From Algoriphagus aquimarinus (lineage in GTDB: Bacteria; Bacteroidota; Bacteroidia; Cytophagales; Cyclobacteriaceae), in NCBI RefSeq assembly GCF_900112005.1, contig NZ_FOKK01000013.1, forward strand, positions 1-64,000: DNA of 64,000 nt. The letters run 5' to 3'. The notes under the pieces are model-generated. The model had not been told where the DNA came from and did not search any database. It worked only from the letters and a program-made list of their open reading frames with translations. Positions 54,614-63,969 of the stretch are shown in pieces (the first letter of the stretch is position 1; every line of letters starts with the position of its first letter). A program made the translations under genes and the position numbers.

Positions 54614-55633
54614 TTATTCCATTACAAAAGGATAGTCTTCTTGGATGTAAACATCCTTGAAAGCATCCTGTCCGTCAGGCCAAGGTGATTCTTCAGCGAA
54701 TTTCACTGCGTCTGTTACCTTTTGTTTCACGCCTTTCACAATTTCCTCAATCTCTTCTTCGCTAAGGATATTATTTTCTTTGATGGTAGCAAGTACTTGC
54801 TCCATAGGATCACGTTGCTTGTATTCCTCTACTTCCTCTTTGGTTCTGTATTTCTGAGGATCAGACATGGAGTGTCCTTTGTAACGGTAAGTTCTCATTT
54901 CAAGCAAAGTTGGCCCATCTCCTCTTCTTGCTCTATCCGCCGCTTCTGCTACTGCCTCGTGTACAGCTTCTACATTCATTCCGTCCACTGCAAATGATGG
55001 CATGTCGTAAGATTCACCCAAAGTAGAAAGGTCTTCCACGTTAGATGATCTCTTTACCGCAGTACCCATTGCGTAGCCATTGTTTTCGATAACGAAAATC
55101 ACTGGAGTTTTGTAAAGCATAGCCAAGTTTAATGCTTCGTGAAAAGCTCCCTGACGTACCGCACCATCACCCATGTAGCAAATTGCTAGGTTTTTGGTGC
55201 CTTTATATTTTTCTGCGAAGCCCATTCCAAGACCCATAGGAATTTGTGCTCCTACGATTCCGTGACCTCCCATGAAATTTTTCTCTTTATCGAAAATATG
55301 CATAGAACCACCCTTGCCTTTGGTAGTTCCAGTCGCTTTACCGAAAAGTTCAGCCATTATCGCTCCTGGATCAGTACCCAACCCAAGTGGGTGAGCATGA
55401 CAACGATAAGCGGTAATCCACTTGTCGTCTTTGGTCAAAGCAGAAATAGCCCCAGAAGCACAAGCCTCCTGACCGATGTATAAATGACAGAATCCTCTGA
55501 TTTTTTGCTGACCATAAAGTTGCCCCGCTTTCTCCTCGAACCTCCTCATTAAGAGCATGCTCTCGTACCAGAAAGTGTAAGTTTCCTTCGAATATTTTAC
55601 TTTAGACTTAGTTGCTACAGTTCTCTTTGCCAT
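54614..55633 (-). CDS. pdhA: Pyruvate dehydrogenase E1 component, alpha subunit
   Basis: This 339-residue thiamine-diphosphate enzyme subunit decarboxylates pyruvate in the PDH complex, feeding acetyl-CoA to the TCA cycle. The ThDP/magnesium motif runs from GDGAVRQGAFHEAL to ENN near 154-183. The loop TYRYKGHSMSDP near 248-259 is typical for E1 alpha. The beta subunit and E2 are not in the window, so PDH genes are dispersed here. A promoter box lies upstream at 55668-55675. Confidence 0.94.
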   Translation of the reverse strand: MAKRTVATKSKVKYSKETYTFWYESMLLMRRFEEKAGQLYGQQKIRGFCHLYIGQEACASGAISALTKDDKWITAYRCHAHPLGLGTDPGAIMAELFGKATGTTKGKGGSMHIFDKEKNFMGGHGIVGAQIPMGLGMGFAEKYKGTKNLAICYMGDGAVRQGAFHEALNLAMLYKTPVIFVIENNGYAMGTAVKRSSNVEDLSTLGESYDMPSFAVDGMNVEAVHEAVAEAADRARRGDGPTLLEMRTYRYKGHSMSDPQKYRTKEEVEEYKQRDPMEQVLATIKENNILSEEEIEEIVKGVKQKVTDAVKFAEESPWPDGQDAFKDVYIQEDYPFVME

Positions 55634-55667
55634 ATCGTAATGATGAAAATATGCTAATTTTAGGTCT

Positions 55668-55675
55668 CAAATATA
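55668..55675 (-). promoter_or_regulatory. Candidate -7 box of pdhA
   Basis: TATATTTG on the minus strand fully matches TAnnTTTG, 34 bases before the pdhA ATG. The -33 position reads TGTT, a weak match. Confidence 0.45.
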
Positions 55676-55725
55676 ATCAACCCACCCTAAATAACAGGCT
55701 ACCGCCGAAATAATTACCCAAACTC

Positions 55726-56835
55726 ATGCACTTGAAGTCTCTCGAACTCTTACAATTCAAAAATCATGAGAAGACTCGACTTCAATTTTCCAGCGAGATT
55801 AACTGCTTTGTGGGATTGAATGGAAGTGGAAAAACAAACGTCCTGGATGGAATTCATTATTTATCCTTGACCAAAAGTGCAGTGCAGTCCAGCGACAGTC
55901 TGAACGTGCAGCACGAGAAGGATTTCTTTGCGATTAAAGGTCAGTTTGAACTAGCCGAAGCAAAGCCGTTGGAAGTAAGATGCACTGTAGAATTTGGAAA
56001 AAAGAAGCAGATCTACCAAAATGGCAAGGCGCTCTCCAAAGTTTCTGAGCATGTAGGGCTAATTCCTTTAGTATTGATAGCTCCTGATGACACCGAACTG
56101 ATCAAAGGTGGGTCAGAAGGCCGAAGGAAGTTTTTTGATGGATTGATCTCACAGCTTGATCATGCTTACTTAGATCAATTGATTCGATATCATCACTTCT
56201 TAAAGCAGCGAAATGCTTTGCTTAAAAAGTTTGCCGAGATAGGCAGACGTGATCTGACACTTTTGGATAAGTACGATTCGGAGTTGATTGACCTTAGCAT
56301 TATCCTTTCAGCTAGGCGAAATGAGCTTTTGGCAGAAATGGCACCTTTATTACAAAGTCATTACTCTGAGATCTCTCAGGGGCAAGAACTAGTCAGCGTG
56401 ATCTATGAAACGGAAGCATTGCGGGAGGACTTTGAAGGGTATTTCAAAAGCCTTCGGAAAAAAGATCTCATTACCAAAAACAGTAATGCAGGAATTCACA
56501 AAGACGATTTCGGTTTTATGATAGGAGAGCATCCTATACGGAAAATTGGTAGTCAAGGACAGCAGAAGTCCTATATCATAGCGCTTAAATTGGCTCAATT
56601 TCAGATTTTCGAGATAGAAAAAGGCGAAAAGCCAATTCTATTGCTGGACGATATCTTTGATAAACTTGATGATCTGCGGATTGCCCAACTAATGAAGTTA
56701 ATCTCTCAGCATACGTTTGGGCAAATATTTTTGACCGATGCAAGACCGGAAAGGTCCAAGAAGATACTTTCGGAATTAGATTCTGAAGTGTCTTTCTTTT
56801 CTATAAAAGAAGGATTTACTAGTGCTGACACATAA
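55726..56835 (+). CDS. recF: DNA replication and repair protein RecF
   Basis: This 369-residue SMC-like ATPase helps load RecA at gapped DNA with RecO and RecR. Walker A GLNGSGKT at 30-37, the signature SQGQQKS near 268-274 and Walker B PILLLDDIFDKLD near 303-315 are all present. It is divergent from pdhA with 92 bases between them, and there is no adjacent dnaA or dnaN. Confidence 0.96.
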   Translation: MHLKSLELLQFKNHEKTRLQFSSEINCFVGLNGSGKTNVLDGIHYLSLTKSAVQSSDSLNVQHEKDFFAIKGQFELAEAKPLEVRCTVEFGKKKQIYQNGKALSKVSEHVGLIPLVLIAPDDTELIKGGSEGRRKFFDGLISQLDHAYLDQLIRYHHFLKQRNALLKKFAEIGRRDLTLLDKYDSELIDLSIILSARRNELLAEMAPLLQSHYSEISQGQELVSVIYETEALREDFEGYFKSLRKKDLITKNSNAGIHKDDFGFMIGEHPIRKIGSQGQQKSYIIALKLAQFQIFEIEKGEKPILLLDDIFDKLDDLRIAQLMKLISQHTFGQIFLTDARPERSKKILSELDSEVSFFSIKEGFTSADT

Positions 56836-56858
56836 AAAAAGGAGCCGAAGCTCCTTTA
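56836..56858. terminator. Bidirectional terminator between recF and the nucleotidyltransferase gene
   Basis: The stem aaaggagc/gctccttt with a cgaa tetraloop has an A-run on the left and T on the right. It lies in the 25-base gap between the convergent stops. Confidence 0.8.
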
Positions 56859-56860
56859 TC

Positions 56861-57766
56861 TTATTTCCATAGATCAGCTGGATATTCTCCAGCGTCATGT
56901 AGTTTTTTTAGTGAATCGATCACCACAGGCTTGTCTTCTGTATAGGTGACACCAAACCATGTTTTACCACCTTCCAAGATATCAAATGCAGCTTCATCAG
57001 CTTTGATGAGATTGTTGGCTACCGTTGGGATGTAGAATTCTGATTTTAGATTTTCAAGATTAGCAGGAAGAAACTCATTCCACATCTTCTCAATATCAGC
57101 AAATACATCCTGATGAAAACCCCAGAAGTTCATGCTTACTGGTGTGTTTTCAGTGATTACCAACACTTCATCTTCTCCTTTACTTACAATTTTTTCACCT
57201 TCTCGTGCAATAGAAGTTCTTTCTACCATTCCAATTAGATGACCTTTCTCATTGGTTTCGCAGACTCCACGGCTAACGGTACCATTCTCAGAAAGTACAT
57301 TCTGGATCGCATAGCCAACCATCGCATGAAGGTCAGACTTCACTTCTGTAGTCAAGAATTTTCCGATTGCATCAAAAGCCTCTTTACCATAAAAATCATC
57401 TGCATTGATCACAGCGAATGGTTCGTTGATAGCATCCTTTGCGCAAAGAACAGCATGAGCGGTACCGAAAGGCTTCTTACGCTCTGCCTGCTTCAATTCA
57501 GCAGGTACAAAGCTATCAAGTGACTGGATAACCCAGTCAACTTCAATCTTGCCTTCGAGCTTTGGAAGGAATAAGTCTTTTGCTTCTTCGAGAATTTCTT
57601 GGCGTACGATAAGAACAACTTTGCCAAATCCTGCTCTGATGGCGTCAAAAATAGAATACTCAAGAATAGTTTCTCCGCTTGGGCCAAATCCATCGATCTG
57701 CTTATTTCCGCCATATCGGCTTCCCATTCCTGCTGCAAGTACTAGTAAGGTAGGTTTCTGGTTCAT
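56861..57766 (-). CDS. Sugar-phosphate nucleotidyltransferase family protein
   Basis: This protein of 301 residues has the GT-A-like nucleotidyltransferase start LVLAAGMGSRYGGNKQ near 7-22, then GPSGETILEYSIFDAIRAGF, and AVINADDFYG with the metal-binding Asp pair near 110-119. The C-terminal third (about 230-300) is a shorter beta domain. It would make an NDP-sugar from a sugar 1-phosphate; in related genomes I recall it beside a NahK-like kinase, here 7.6 kb away. The ATG at 57766 was chosen over an upstream TTG because it sits just before the nucleotide-binding strand. Confidence 0.85.
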   Translation of the reverse strand: MNQKPTLLVLAAGMGSRYGGNKQIDGFGPSGETILEYSIFDAIRAGFGKVVLIVRQEILEEAKDLFLPKLEGKIEVDWVIQSLDSFVPAELKQAERKKPFGTAHAVLCAKDAINEPFAVINADDFYGKEAFDAIGKFLTTEVKSDLHAMVGYAIQNVLSENGTVSRGVCETNEKGHLIGMVERTSIAREGEKIVSKGEDEVLVITENTPVSMNFWGFHQDVFADIEKMWNEFLPANLENLKSEFYIPTVANNLIKADEAAFDILEGGKTWFGVTYTEDKPVVIDSLKKLHDAGEYPADLWK

Positions 57767-58041
57767 AGTAGGTTTATAAAACGATGGCAAAATTAAGTTT
57801 TTATGTCAGCAGGACAAGACAATACCTATGTTTCTAAAAAAGTCATTAGTTTATTTTTAAACCATTTTTCAAATTACAAACACAAAAAATATCTACTAAT
57901 GGTTTTATAAATATCTATTTTACGATTTCAAATGTGTTATTTTATCATAAAGGATAAATTTTTAACCAGAATAGGAATTAATTTAATTTTCTGTTTAGTT
58001 TTATGCCATAATCTCAAAAAACCATTAGACCCATTGAAAAA
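57767..58041. promoter_or_regulatory. AT-rich control region upstream of the PII/Amt genes
   Basis: No gene was seen. An 8-bp inverted repeat aaaccatt/aatggttt (57859-57866 with 57898-57905) lies about 140 bases before the PII ATG. No sigma-54 type GG/GC promoter was found. Confidence 0.3.
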
Positions 58042-58380
58042 ATGAAAAAAATAGAAGCAATAATCAGGACTTCTCGCTTTGACCAGATTCACAAATGTGT
58101 ATCTGGACTTGGGGTAAAGTTTCTCACATTCTACGAAGTGAAAGGAATGGGTTTGGAGCATGCCAGGCTTGAAATGTACCGCGGTGTCCCTTACGAACCA
58201 GCTTACATTCCAAGAACTAAGATTGAGATCGTTACAGTTGATGAATTGGTAGAATCGGTGGTTAACTGCATTCTAACTGAAGGGAATACTGGCCAAGTAG
58301 GTGACGGAAAAATTTTCATCTATGAAGTGCTGGACGCCTACCGTATCAGAAATAGCGATACCGGAGAGCAGGCACTTTAA
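58042..58380 (+). CDS. PII-family nitrogen regulatory protein, divergent effector site
   Basis: This 112-residue protein has the same length as E. coli GlnB and aligns without gaps. PII proteins are trimers that sense ATP/ADP and 2-oxoglutarate and gate Amt. Conserved are the T-loop Tyr 46 and Tyr 51, GDGKIFI with Lys 90, and Arg 101/Arg 103. Changed are Gln 39 (now Glu, in GMGLEHAR) and Lys 58 (now Arg, in IPRTK), two residues that contact 2-oxoglutarate and its magnesium in GlnB/GlnK. The gene lies 35 bases before amt, so GlnK-like control of the channel is likely, with altered sensing possible. Confidence 0.92.
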   Translation: MKKIEAIIRTSRFDQIHKCVSGLGVKFLTFYEVKGMGLEHARLEMYRGVPYEPAYIPRTKIEIVTVDELVESVVNCILTEGNTGQVGDGKIFIYEVLDAYRIRNSDTGEQAL

Positions 58381-58415
58381 TCTTAAACACTTATTCACCG
58401 AACCTATTTTACCAA

Positions 58416-59645
58416 ATGCAAGACTTATTTACTGTCAATAATTTATGGATGATGATCGCCACCTCCATGGTTTTCCTCATGCACTTGGGCTTTGCCAGCT
58501 TGGAAGCTGGACTTACTCGCTCAAAAAACACGATTAACATCTTGTTCAAAAACACAATCATCCCTGCGATTGGGCTTTTGACTTATGCCTTTGTTGGCTT
58601 CAACTTAATGTACCCTGGTGCAGAATATGCAGGTTCCATCTTCGGATTTGCTGGCTTTGGACTTACTCTACCAGAAGGTTGGGATACCAGCAATTACAAT
58701 GAAGGGTATACCTTTTTTACAGATTTCATCTTCCAAGCAATGTTTGCTGCGACAGCAGCTACAATTGTATCTGGAGCAGTAGCTGAACGAGTGAAACTTG
58801 GACCATTTATCTTTTTCTCTATTCTATATGTAGGCATATGCTATCCTATCGTAGGAATGTGGAAATGGGGCGGAGGATTCTTACATACACTTGAAACACC
58901 GTTTTACGACTTCGCAGGATCCACGATTGTACACTCTGTTGGCGGTTGGGGCGCTTTGATTGGCGCTGCACTTTTAGGCCCTAGAATTGGGAAATACACC
59001 TCCCGAGGTATGACCGCAATTCCTGGTCACAGCATCCCCTTGGCTACCCTTGGTGTGTTCTTATTGTGGTTCGGTTGGTTTGGTTTCAATGGCGGATCAG
59101 TACTGAGCGCAGATCCCGGATTGGTTTCAAAAGTATTCGTAACGACATCTATGGCAGCTGCAGCTGGGGCTATCGGTGCTTTGATCGTGTCTTATGCGAT
59201 GTTTAAGACTTATGATATCACCATGGTATTAAATGGTATTTTGGCAGGTTTAGTCGGTATCACTGCCGGAGCCGATCAGATGGGGGTCAATTCTTCGATC
59301 ATTATTGGCCTGATAGGCGGTGGCTTAATCGTCCTTGCAGTCGTATTCTTTGACAAAATCAAAGTGGATGATCCCGTAGGAGCGATTTCAGTTCACCTTG
59401 TTGGTGGTATCTGGGGCACCTTGGCTGTTGGGATCTTTGGGGATCTGGCTAGTGTGAGTCAGTTTTTCTCTCAGTTGATTGGAGTGGCAGCAGTAGGTGT
59501 ATTCTGTGTTATTTTTGCAGGAATGCTCTTCTTTGTCATGAAAAAGACGGTTGGAATACGAGTCGATGAAGCTGAAGAAACGGAAGGTCTGGATATCAAT
59601 GAGCATAGAATGCGTGCATATCCTGATTTTGCGACAAAAGATTAA
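58416..59645 (+). CDS. amt: Ammonium transporter Amt
   Basis: This 409-residue channel-type protein has 11 expected membrane helices. The twin-histidine pore pair is His 173 (FAGSTIVHSVGG) and His 327 (GAISVHLVGG); Asp 165 before the first His fits the conserved binding-site Asp. It carries ammonium across the inner membrane. The start has no cleavable signal peptide. It follows the PII gene, the usual glnK-amt pairing, and ends before a strong hairpin. Confidence 0.96.
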   Translation: MQDLFTVNNLWMMIATSMVFLMHLGFASLEAGLTRSKNTINILFKNTIIPAIGLLTYAFVGFNLMYPGAEYAGSIFGFAGFGLTLPEGWDTSNYNEGYTFFTDFIFQAMFAATAATIVSGAVAERVKLGPFIFFSILYVGICYPIVGMWKWGGGFLHTLETPFYDFAGSTIVHSVGGWGALIGAALLGPRIGKYTSRGMTAIPGHSIPLATLGVFLLWFGWFGFNGGSVLSADPGLVSKVFVTTSMAAAAGAIGALIVSYAMFKTYDITMVLNGILAGLVGITAGADQMGVNSSIIIGLIGGGLIVLAVVFFDKIKVDDPVGAISVHLVGGIWGTLAVGIFGDLASVSQFFSQLIGVAAVGVFCVIFAGMLFFVMKKTVGIRVDEAEETEGLDINEHRMRAYPDFATKD

Positions 59646-59674
59646 TTACAGAAAACCAACTACCATATTTGAAA

Positions 59675-59712
59675 AAGCCCCGCTCCAAAAAACTGGTCGG
59701 GGCTTCTTTTTT
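59675..59712. terminator. Terminator after amt
   Basis: The stem aagccccg/cggggctt (59675-59682 with 59698-59705) is followed by a T-run on the plus strand, and by five T on the minus strand. It also serves the small convergent gene that ends at 59714. Confidence 0.85.
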
Positions 59713-59713
59713 G

Positions 59714-59902
59714 CTAAAAAGCTGGTTCAAAATATCTATTGAGAATTACATGATGGACCTTACCAAACATTTGATAGCACCAGTCTTTAAAGTCTTGAAT
59801 CTCTGTGGGTGAAATTAACCTTAGTCCTTTTCTCAGCTCACGTTCAAACAAATACTTGGAAAAGCTGACCTTTTGTAAGATTGTCTTCACATAATCGATC
59901 AT
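59714..59902 (-). CDS. Small conserved-type protein, unknown function
   Basis: This 62-residue protein starts at a clear ATG. It contains the helical pattern IDYVKTILQKVSFSKYLFERELRK, then an acidic helix ending in WCYQMFG and the tail HHVILNRYF. I recall similar short proteins in Cytophagales but know no function. It has its own terminator next to the stop. No signal peptide or membrane helix is visible. Confidence 0.6.
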   Translation of the reverse strand: MIDYVKTILQKVSFSKYLFERELRKGLRLISPTEIQDFKDWCYQMFGKVHHVILNRYFEPAF

Positions 59903-60015
59903 AGTCTAAAGAGTTTAAGGTTTTAACTGATTTTAAGTTTCAATACGGAGGCATTTCTATAGATGTTGCGTTATTTTAGAAATCAAAGAGTAGAATATTT
60001 CCTATTTTCGCAACC

Positions 60016-61464
60016 ATGATTAAAACGCTTGCCCAATTCATTTTCGTATGTGGCCTCTTCCTAATTTCAGGATGGGCTATAGCTCAGGATGTCCAAATTG
60101 AGCTTGGACCTGCTGAGATCGGCCTGAATGAAACTTTCACTATCAAAGTAACGCTCAGCAACGAGAAAATCAAATCCTACGATCAGTTTCCAGAGATCCC
60201 CAGTTTTCAAAAACAAGGAATATCTCAATCCTCGTCGATGAACCTCATTAATGGGCAGATGAGTAGTTCCAATAGTATTATTCAATACTACAAGCCTAGC
60301 CGAAAAGGGGAATTTACTTTGCCTTCTTTTGAGCTTAATATTAATGGACAAGCTTATTCCTCCGTTGGAAAAAAAATCACTGTAGGAGATGCTGCAAGTG
60401 CAAACAGTGGAAACAATAATCTATCAGATCCCTTTGCAGATTTCTTTGGACGTTCCGCTGTCGAAGATCCAGAATATGTAGAAATGGATGATGATGCTTT
60501 TTTCTCTATTTCAGTGGATAAAGAAGAGGTTTATCAGGGAGAGGGGATTAATATCAGCTTGGCATTTTACATGTCTGAGTCCAATCAAGCTCAATTCAAC
60601 TTTTACGAGCCTGGCAGACAGTTAGATGATATTCTGAAGAAAATAAAGCCTACAAATGCTTGGGAAGAAAATTTCAACATTAGCAATATTGATCCTGAAC
60701 AAGTCACGATAAACGGCAAAAGGTGGACAAAATTCAAAGTATATGAAGCTACATTTTTCCCTTTTTCTGAGGGAGAATTAGTAATCCCTAGGATTCCTTG
60801 GGAGATGATCAAGTATAAAATCGCTAAAAACCCAACTTTCTTCGGGGCAAATAGACAAGAGGATTTTAAAACCTTCTACTCTAATTCAAAAACGATAAAA
60901 GTTAAACCACTACCTCCACATCCATTGAAAAATGAAGTCAGTGTAGGACAGTTTCAAATAAGAGAAAATATTAAAAACATTGAAGTAGAAACAGGTCAAG
61001 GTTTTGATTATAACTTCGGCATCAGTGGAGTGGGAAATATCAACGCGGTTTCGGCTCCCAAAAGACTTCCTATCGCCAATTTGAACACCTATGATCCAAA
61101 TGTGCGTCAGCAGATTAACAGAGGCTATGGTAGAGTCTCCGGAATTAAGGAATTCAATTATTACATTACGATCAACGAGGCAGGAGAAGTAGATCTTGGG
61201 AAGAATTTTGAATGGGTTTATTTTGACCCAGAGCGCGCAGTCTATGATACGCTGCGACCTCAGGCCAAAATTACTGTGGTAGGAGAAAGTAAAGTCAATC
61301 AGGCGATTTCCAGCCAGCGATTAGGCGGGCTTTATGATCGAATTTCCACCGAAGACAACAGGTTTTTAAACGAGAAATATAAATACTATTTTACAGTCTC
61401 AATCAACGTGTTGTTGCTCCTAGCAGTGGCATTACTGGCTGTATTGATAATAAGAAAGAGATAA
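60016..61464 (+). CDS. batD: BatD-family protein
   Basis: This 482-residue protein has a signal peptide ending near WAIAQ, two or more beta-sandwich domains (about 25-130, 160-300 and 320-440) and one C-terminal membrane helix (about 458-478) with a short basic tail. The start [36 protein letters not shown] fits BatD (aerotolerance operon). The other bat genes (vWA-domain BatA/BatB, MoxR ATPase) are not adjacent. Its stop shares one base with the aroC start. Confidence 0.9.
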   Translation: MIKTLAQFIFVCGLFLISGWAIAQDVQIELGPAEIGLNETFTIKVTLSNEKIKSYDQFPEIPSFQKQGISQSSSMNLINGQMSSSNSIIQYYKPSRKGEFTLPSFELNINGQAYSSVGKKITVGDAASANSGNNNLSDPFADFFGRSAVEDPEYVEMDDDAFFSISVDKEEVYQGEGINISLAFYMSESNQAQFNFYEPGRQLDDILKKIKPTNAWEENFNISNIDPEQVTINGKRWTKFKVYEATFFPFSEGELVIPRIPWEMIKYKIAKNPTFFGANRQEDFKTFYSNSKTIKVKPLPPHPLKNEVSVGQFQIRENIKNIEVETGQGFDYNFGISGVGNINAVSAPKRLPIANLNTYDPNVRQQINRGYGRVSGIKEFNYYITINEAGEVDLGKNFEWVYFDPERAVYDTLRPQAKITVVGESKVNQAISSQRLGGLYDRISTEDNRFLNEKYKYYFTVSINVLLLLAVALLAVLIIRKR

Positions 61465-62549
61465 TGGGCAATTCATTTGGGAAGCTATTCAAGATCACCA
61501 CTTTTGGTGAATCACATGGGCTAGCTTTAGGGGTAATCATCGAAGGATGCCCAGCAGGACTGAAAATAGACGAGGCTAAACTAATCGCAGAGATGCAGCG
61601 AAGGAAGCCAGGTCAGTCCAAAATTACCACGCAGCGTAAGGAGGAAGATGAATTTGAGATCAAATCCGGAGTTTTTGAAGGAGTGACCACAGGTACTCCT
61701 ATCGGAATTGTGATCAATAATTCTGATCAAAAGAGTAAAGATTACTCTCACATTTCAGACAAATTTCGCCCTTCCCATGCAGATTTCACCTACTTCGAAA
61801 AGTATGGGTTAAGAGATTATCGTGGAGGAGGAAGAAGCTCTGCAAGAGAAACAGCCGCTCGTGTTGTAGCTGGAGCTATTGCCAAACAGCTTTTGGAAAC
61901 AAAAGGAATTAGCATCCAGGCATACGTTTCCCAGGTTGGTGATTTGAAATTGGAGAAATATCATGCTGACTTAGATCTGAGCCAGGCTGAAGAGAACATT
62001 GTGAGATGTCCTGACCCAGCAATGGCTGAGGAGATGATCGAATTAATCGATTCGGTTCGTAAAGATCGGGATACAATCGGCGGCGTAGTTAGTTGCGTGA
62101 TCAAAAACACACCAGTAGGTATCGGTGAACCAGTATTCGATAGATTGCATGCGGAGCTTGGTAAAGCCATGCTTAGCATCAACGCTGTCAAAGGATTTGA
62201 ATATGGAAGTGGCTTCGAAGGAGTAAAAATGCGTGGATCTTCCCATAATGACACCTTTGTTCAGGACGGAGATAAAGTGCGTACGTTGACCAATCATTCT
62301 GGCGGGATCCAAGGTGGCATATCCAACGGAGAAGATATTTATTTCAATGTGGCTTTTAAACCTGTCGCGACCATCATGACCGATCAAGAGTCAGTGAATG
62401 AAGCTGGTGAAGCTGTGGTAGTTTCAGGAAAAGGACGTCATGATCCTTGCGTAGTACCAAGAGCTGTACCGATTGTGGAAGCAATGGCCGCTTTGGTCAT
62501 AGCTGATTATATTTTGTTGTCAAAAAGCAATAAACTGCAAGACTTCTAA
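61464..62549 (+). CDS. aroC: Chorismate synthase
   Basis: This 361-residue FMN-dependent enzyme makes chorismate from EPSP, the last common step to the aromatic amino acids. The start [19 protein letters not shown] and the block [23 protein letters not shown] near 118-140 are family signatures, as is [13 protein letters not shown] near 276-288. It overlaps the batD stop by one base (TAATG), so translation is coupled. The symporter gene follows after 7 bases. Confidence 0.97.
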   Translation: MGNSFGKLFKITTFGESHGLALGVIIEGCPAGLKIDEAKLIAEMQRRKPGQSKITTQRKEEDEFEIKSGVFEGVTTGTPIGIVINNSDQKSKDYSHISDKFRPSHADFTYFEKYGLRDYRGGGRSSARETAARVVAGAIAKQLLETKGISIQAYVSQVGDLKLEKYHADLDLSQAEENIVRCPDPAMAEEMIELIDSVRKDRDTIGGVVSCVIKNTPVGIGEPVFDRLHAELGKAMLSINAVKGFEYGSGFEGVKMRGSSHNDTFVQDGDKVRTLTNHSGGIQGGISNGEDIYFNVAFKPVATIMTDQESVNEAGEAVVVSGKGRHDPCVVPRAVPIVEAMAALVIADYILLSKSNKLQDF

Positions 62550-62556
62550 CCCAAAT

Positions 62557-63888
62557 ATGATGTTTAAAAAGATACCCTTACATACCCAAATTATCATCGG
62601 ACTTGTTCTGGGGTTGATTTTTGGCTTAGTGGTCATCAAAACGGCCATACCGAATTCCTTTACGATTGATTACATCAAGCCGATTGGGACGATATTTATA
62701 AATTCTCTGAAAATGATCGCTGTGCCTTTAGTCTTGGCATCGTTGATTGTTGGGGTATCTAATCTTGGAGATGTCTCCAAATTGAGTCGCATCGGAGGAA
62801 AAACAATAGGAACCTATTTGATTACAACTGTAATAGCTGTGACAATAGGATTGATCCTTGTCAATGTCTTCCAACCAGGCAAAAGCTTGCCTCCAGAAAC
62901 AAGGGAGAGTTTGATGAGTTTATACGAAGGTGACGCAGGATCGCGAGTAGGACAGGCAGCTGAATTGCAGAAGCAAAGCCCTTTGCAGCCTTTGGTCGAT
63001 ATTGTTCCAGATAACGTTTTCCAAGCGACTACTAATAATGCGGCGATGCTGCAGGTAGTATTCTTCGCTATTTTAGTAGGAATTGCTCTACTACAAGTAC
63101 AAAAAAGTAAGGCTGACCCTGTGATTGCGTTTTTCGACGGGATGAATGAAGTCATTATTCAAATAGTGAATTACATCATGATGATCGCTCCTTATGGAGT
63201 ATTCGCATTGATGGCTTCCTTGATTGTGGAGATTGCTGGAGACAATCCCGATTCCGCTGTTCAGCTATTGATGGCCTTATTGAAATATAGTTTGGTCGTT
63301 TTAGGCGGTCTATTCACTATGATATTGGTCGTTTATCCATTGATTTTGATGGCTTTCACCAAGGTGAAATACAAAGACTTTTTCAAAGCAATCAGACCAG
63401 CTCAATTACTGGCTTTCTCTACGAGCTCAAGCTCTGCAACTCTTCCAGTGACGATGAAGCAGGTAGAAGAAGAATTGGGTGTTTCTGAAGAGATATCTAG
63501 CTTCGTGCTACCATTAGGAGCAACTGTCAATATGGATGGGACTAGCCTCTACCAAGGTGTTGCAGCAGTATTCATCGCGCAAGCATTGGGAATGGAATTG
63601 AGTTTAACCCAGCAGTTGATGATTGTGCTAACGGCAACATTAGCTTCCATCGGTTCAGCCGGAGTTCCAGGCGCTGGGCTGATTATGTTGATTATCGTAT
63701 TGGAGTCAATCGGTGTTCCTGCTGCAGGTATCGCATTGATTATTGCTCCAGATAGAATCTTGGATATGTTCCGAACAGTGGTGAACGTCACTGGTGACGC
63801 TACGGTCTGTACGATTGTAGCGAGTACAGAAGGGGAATTGCCCGATGGATTGATACGAAAGTCAAATCCTCTGACGCCAAATGACTAA
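62557..63888 (+). CDS. Dicarboxylate/amino acid:cation symporter (DAACS family)
   Basis: This 443-residue transporter related to GltP and DctA has eight expected helices and two re-entrant loops. The serine-rich hairpin FSTSSSSATLPVTMK near 287-301 and the sodium/substrate motif NMDGTSLYQGVAAVFIAQ near 326-343 are present. It would import glutamate, aspartate or C4-dicarboxylates with protons or sodium. It closely follows aroC and may share the batD-aroC transcript. The exact substrate is unclear. Confidence 0.93.
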   Translation: MMFKKIPLHTQIIIGLVLGLIFGLVVIKTAIPNSFTIDYIKPIGTIFINSLKMIAVPLVLASLIVGVSNLGDVSKLSRIGGKTIGTYLITTVIAVTIGLILVNVFQPGKSLPPETRESLMSLYEGDAGSRVGQAAELQKQSPLQPLVDIVPDNVFQATTNNAAMLQVVFFAILVGIALLQVQKSKADPVIAFFDGMNEVIIQIVNYIMMIAPYGVFALMASLIVEIAGDNPDSAVQLLMALLKYSLVVLGGLFTMILVVYPLILMAFTKVKYKDFFKAIRPAQLLAFSTSSSSATLPVTMKQVEEELGVSEEISSFVLPLGATVNMDGTSLYQGVAAVFIAQALGMELSLTQQLMIVLTATLASIGSAGVPGAGLIMLIIVLESIGVPAAGIALIIAPDRILDMFRTVVNVTGDATVCTIVASTEGELPDGLIRKSNPLTPND

Positions 63889-63910
63889 GAATCGAATTTT
63901 GGTGCTTCAT

Positions 63911-63950
63911 AAAAAATGGTTCCGTCATCTCTGACGGAACCATTTTTTAT
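63911..63950. terminator. Bidirectional terminator after the symporter gene
   Basis: A perfect 16-bp stem (63911-63926 with 63933-63948) has A-runs and T-runs at its ends. It lies between the plus-strand symporter gene and a minus-strand gene cut by the window edge. Confidence 0.9.
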
Positions 63951-63969
63951 TTTAAATCGAAGTTAACTA

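Noticed and set aside
57767..58041. Sigma-54 promoter for the PII/amt genes
   Set aside because: No GG-N10-GC core of the sigma-54 type was seen in the upstream region.
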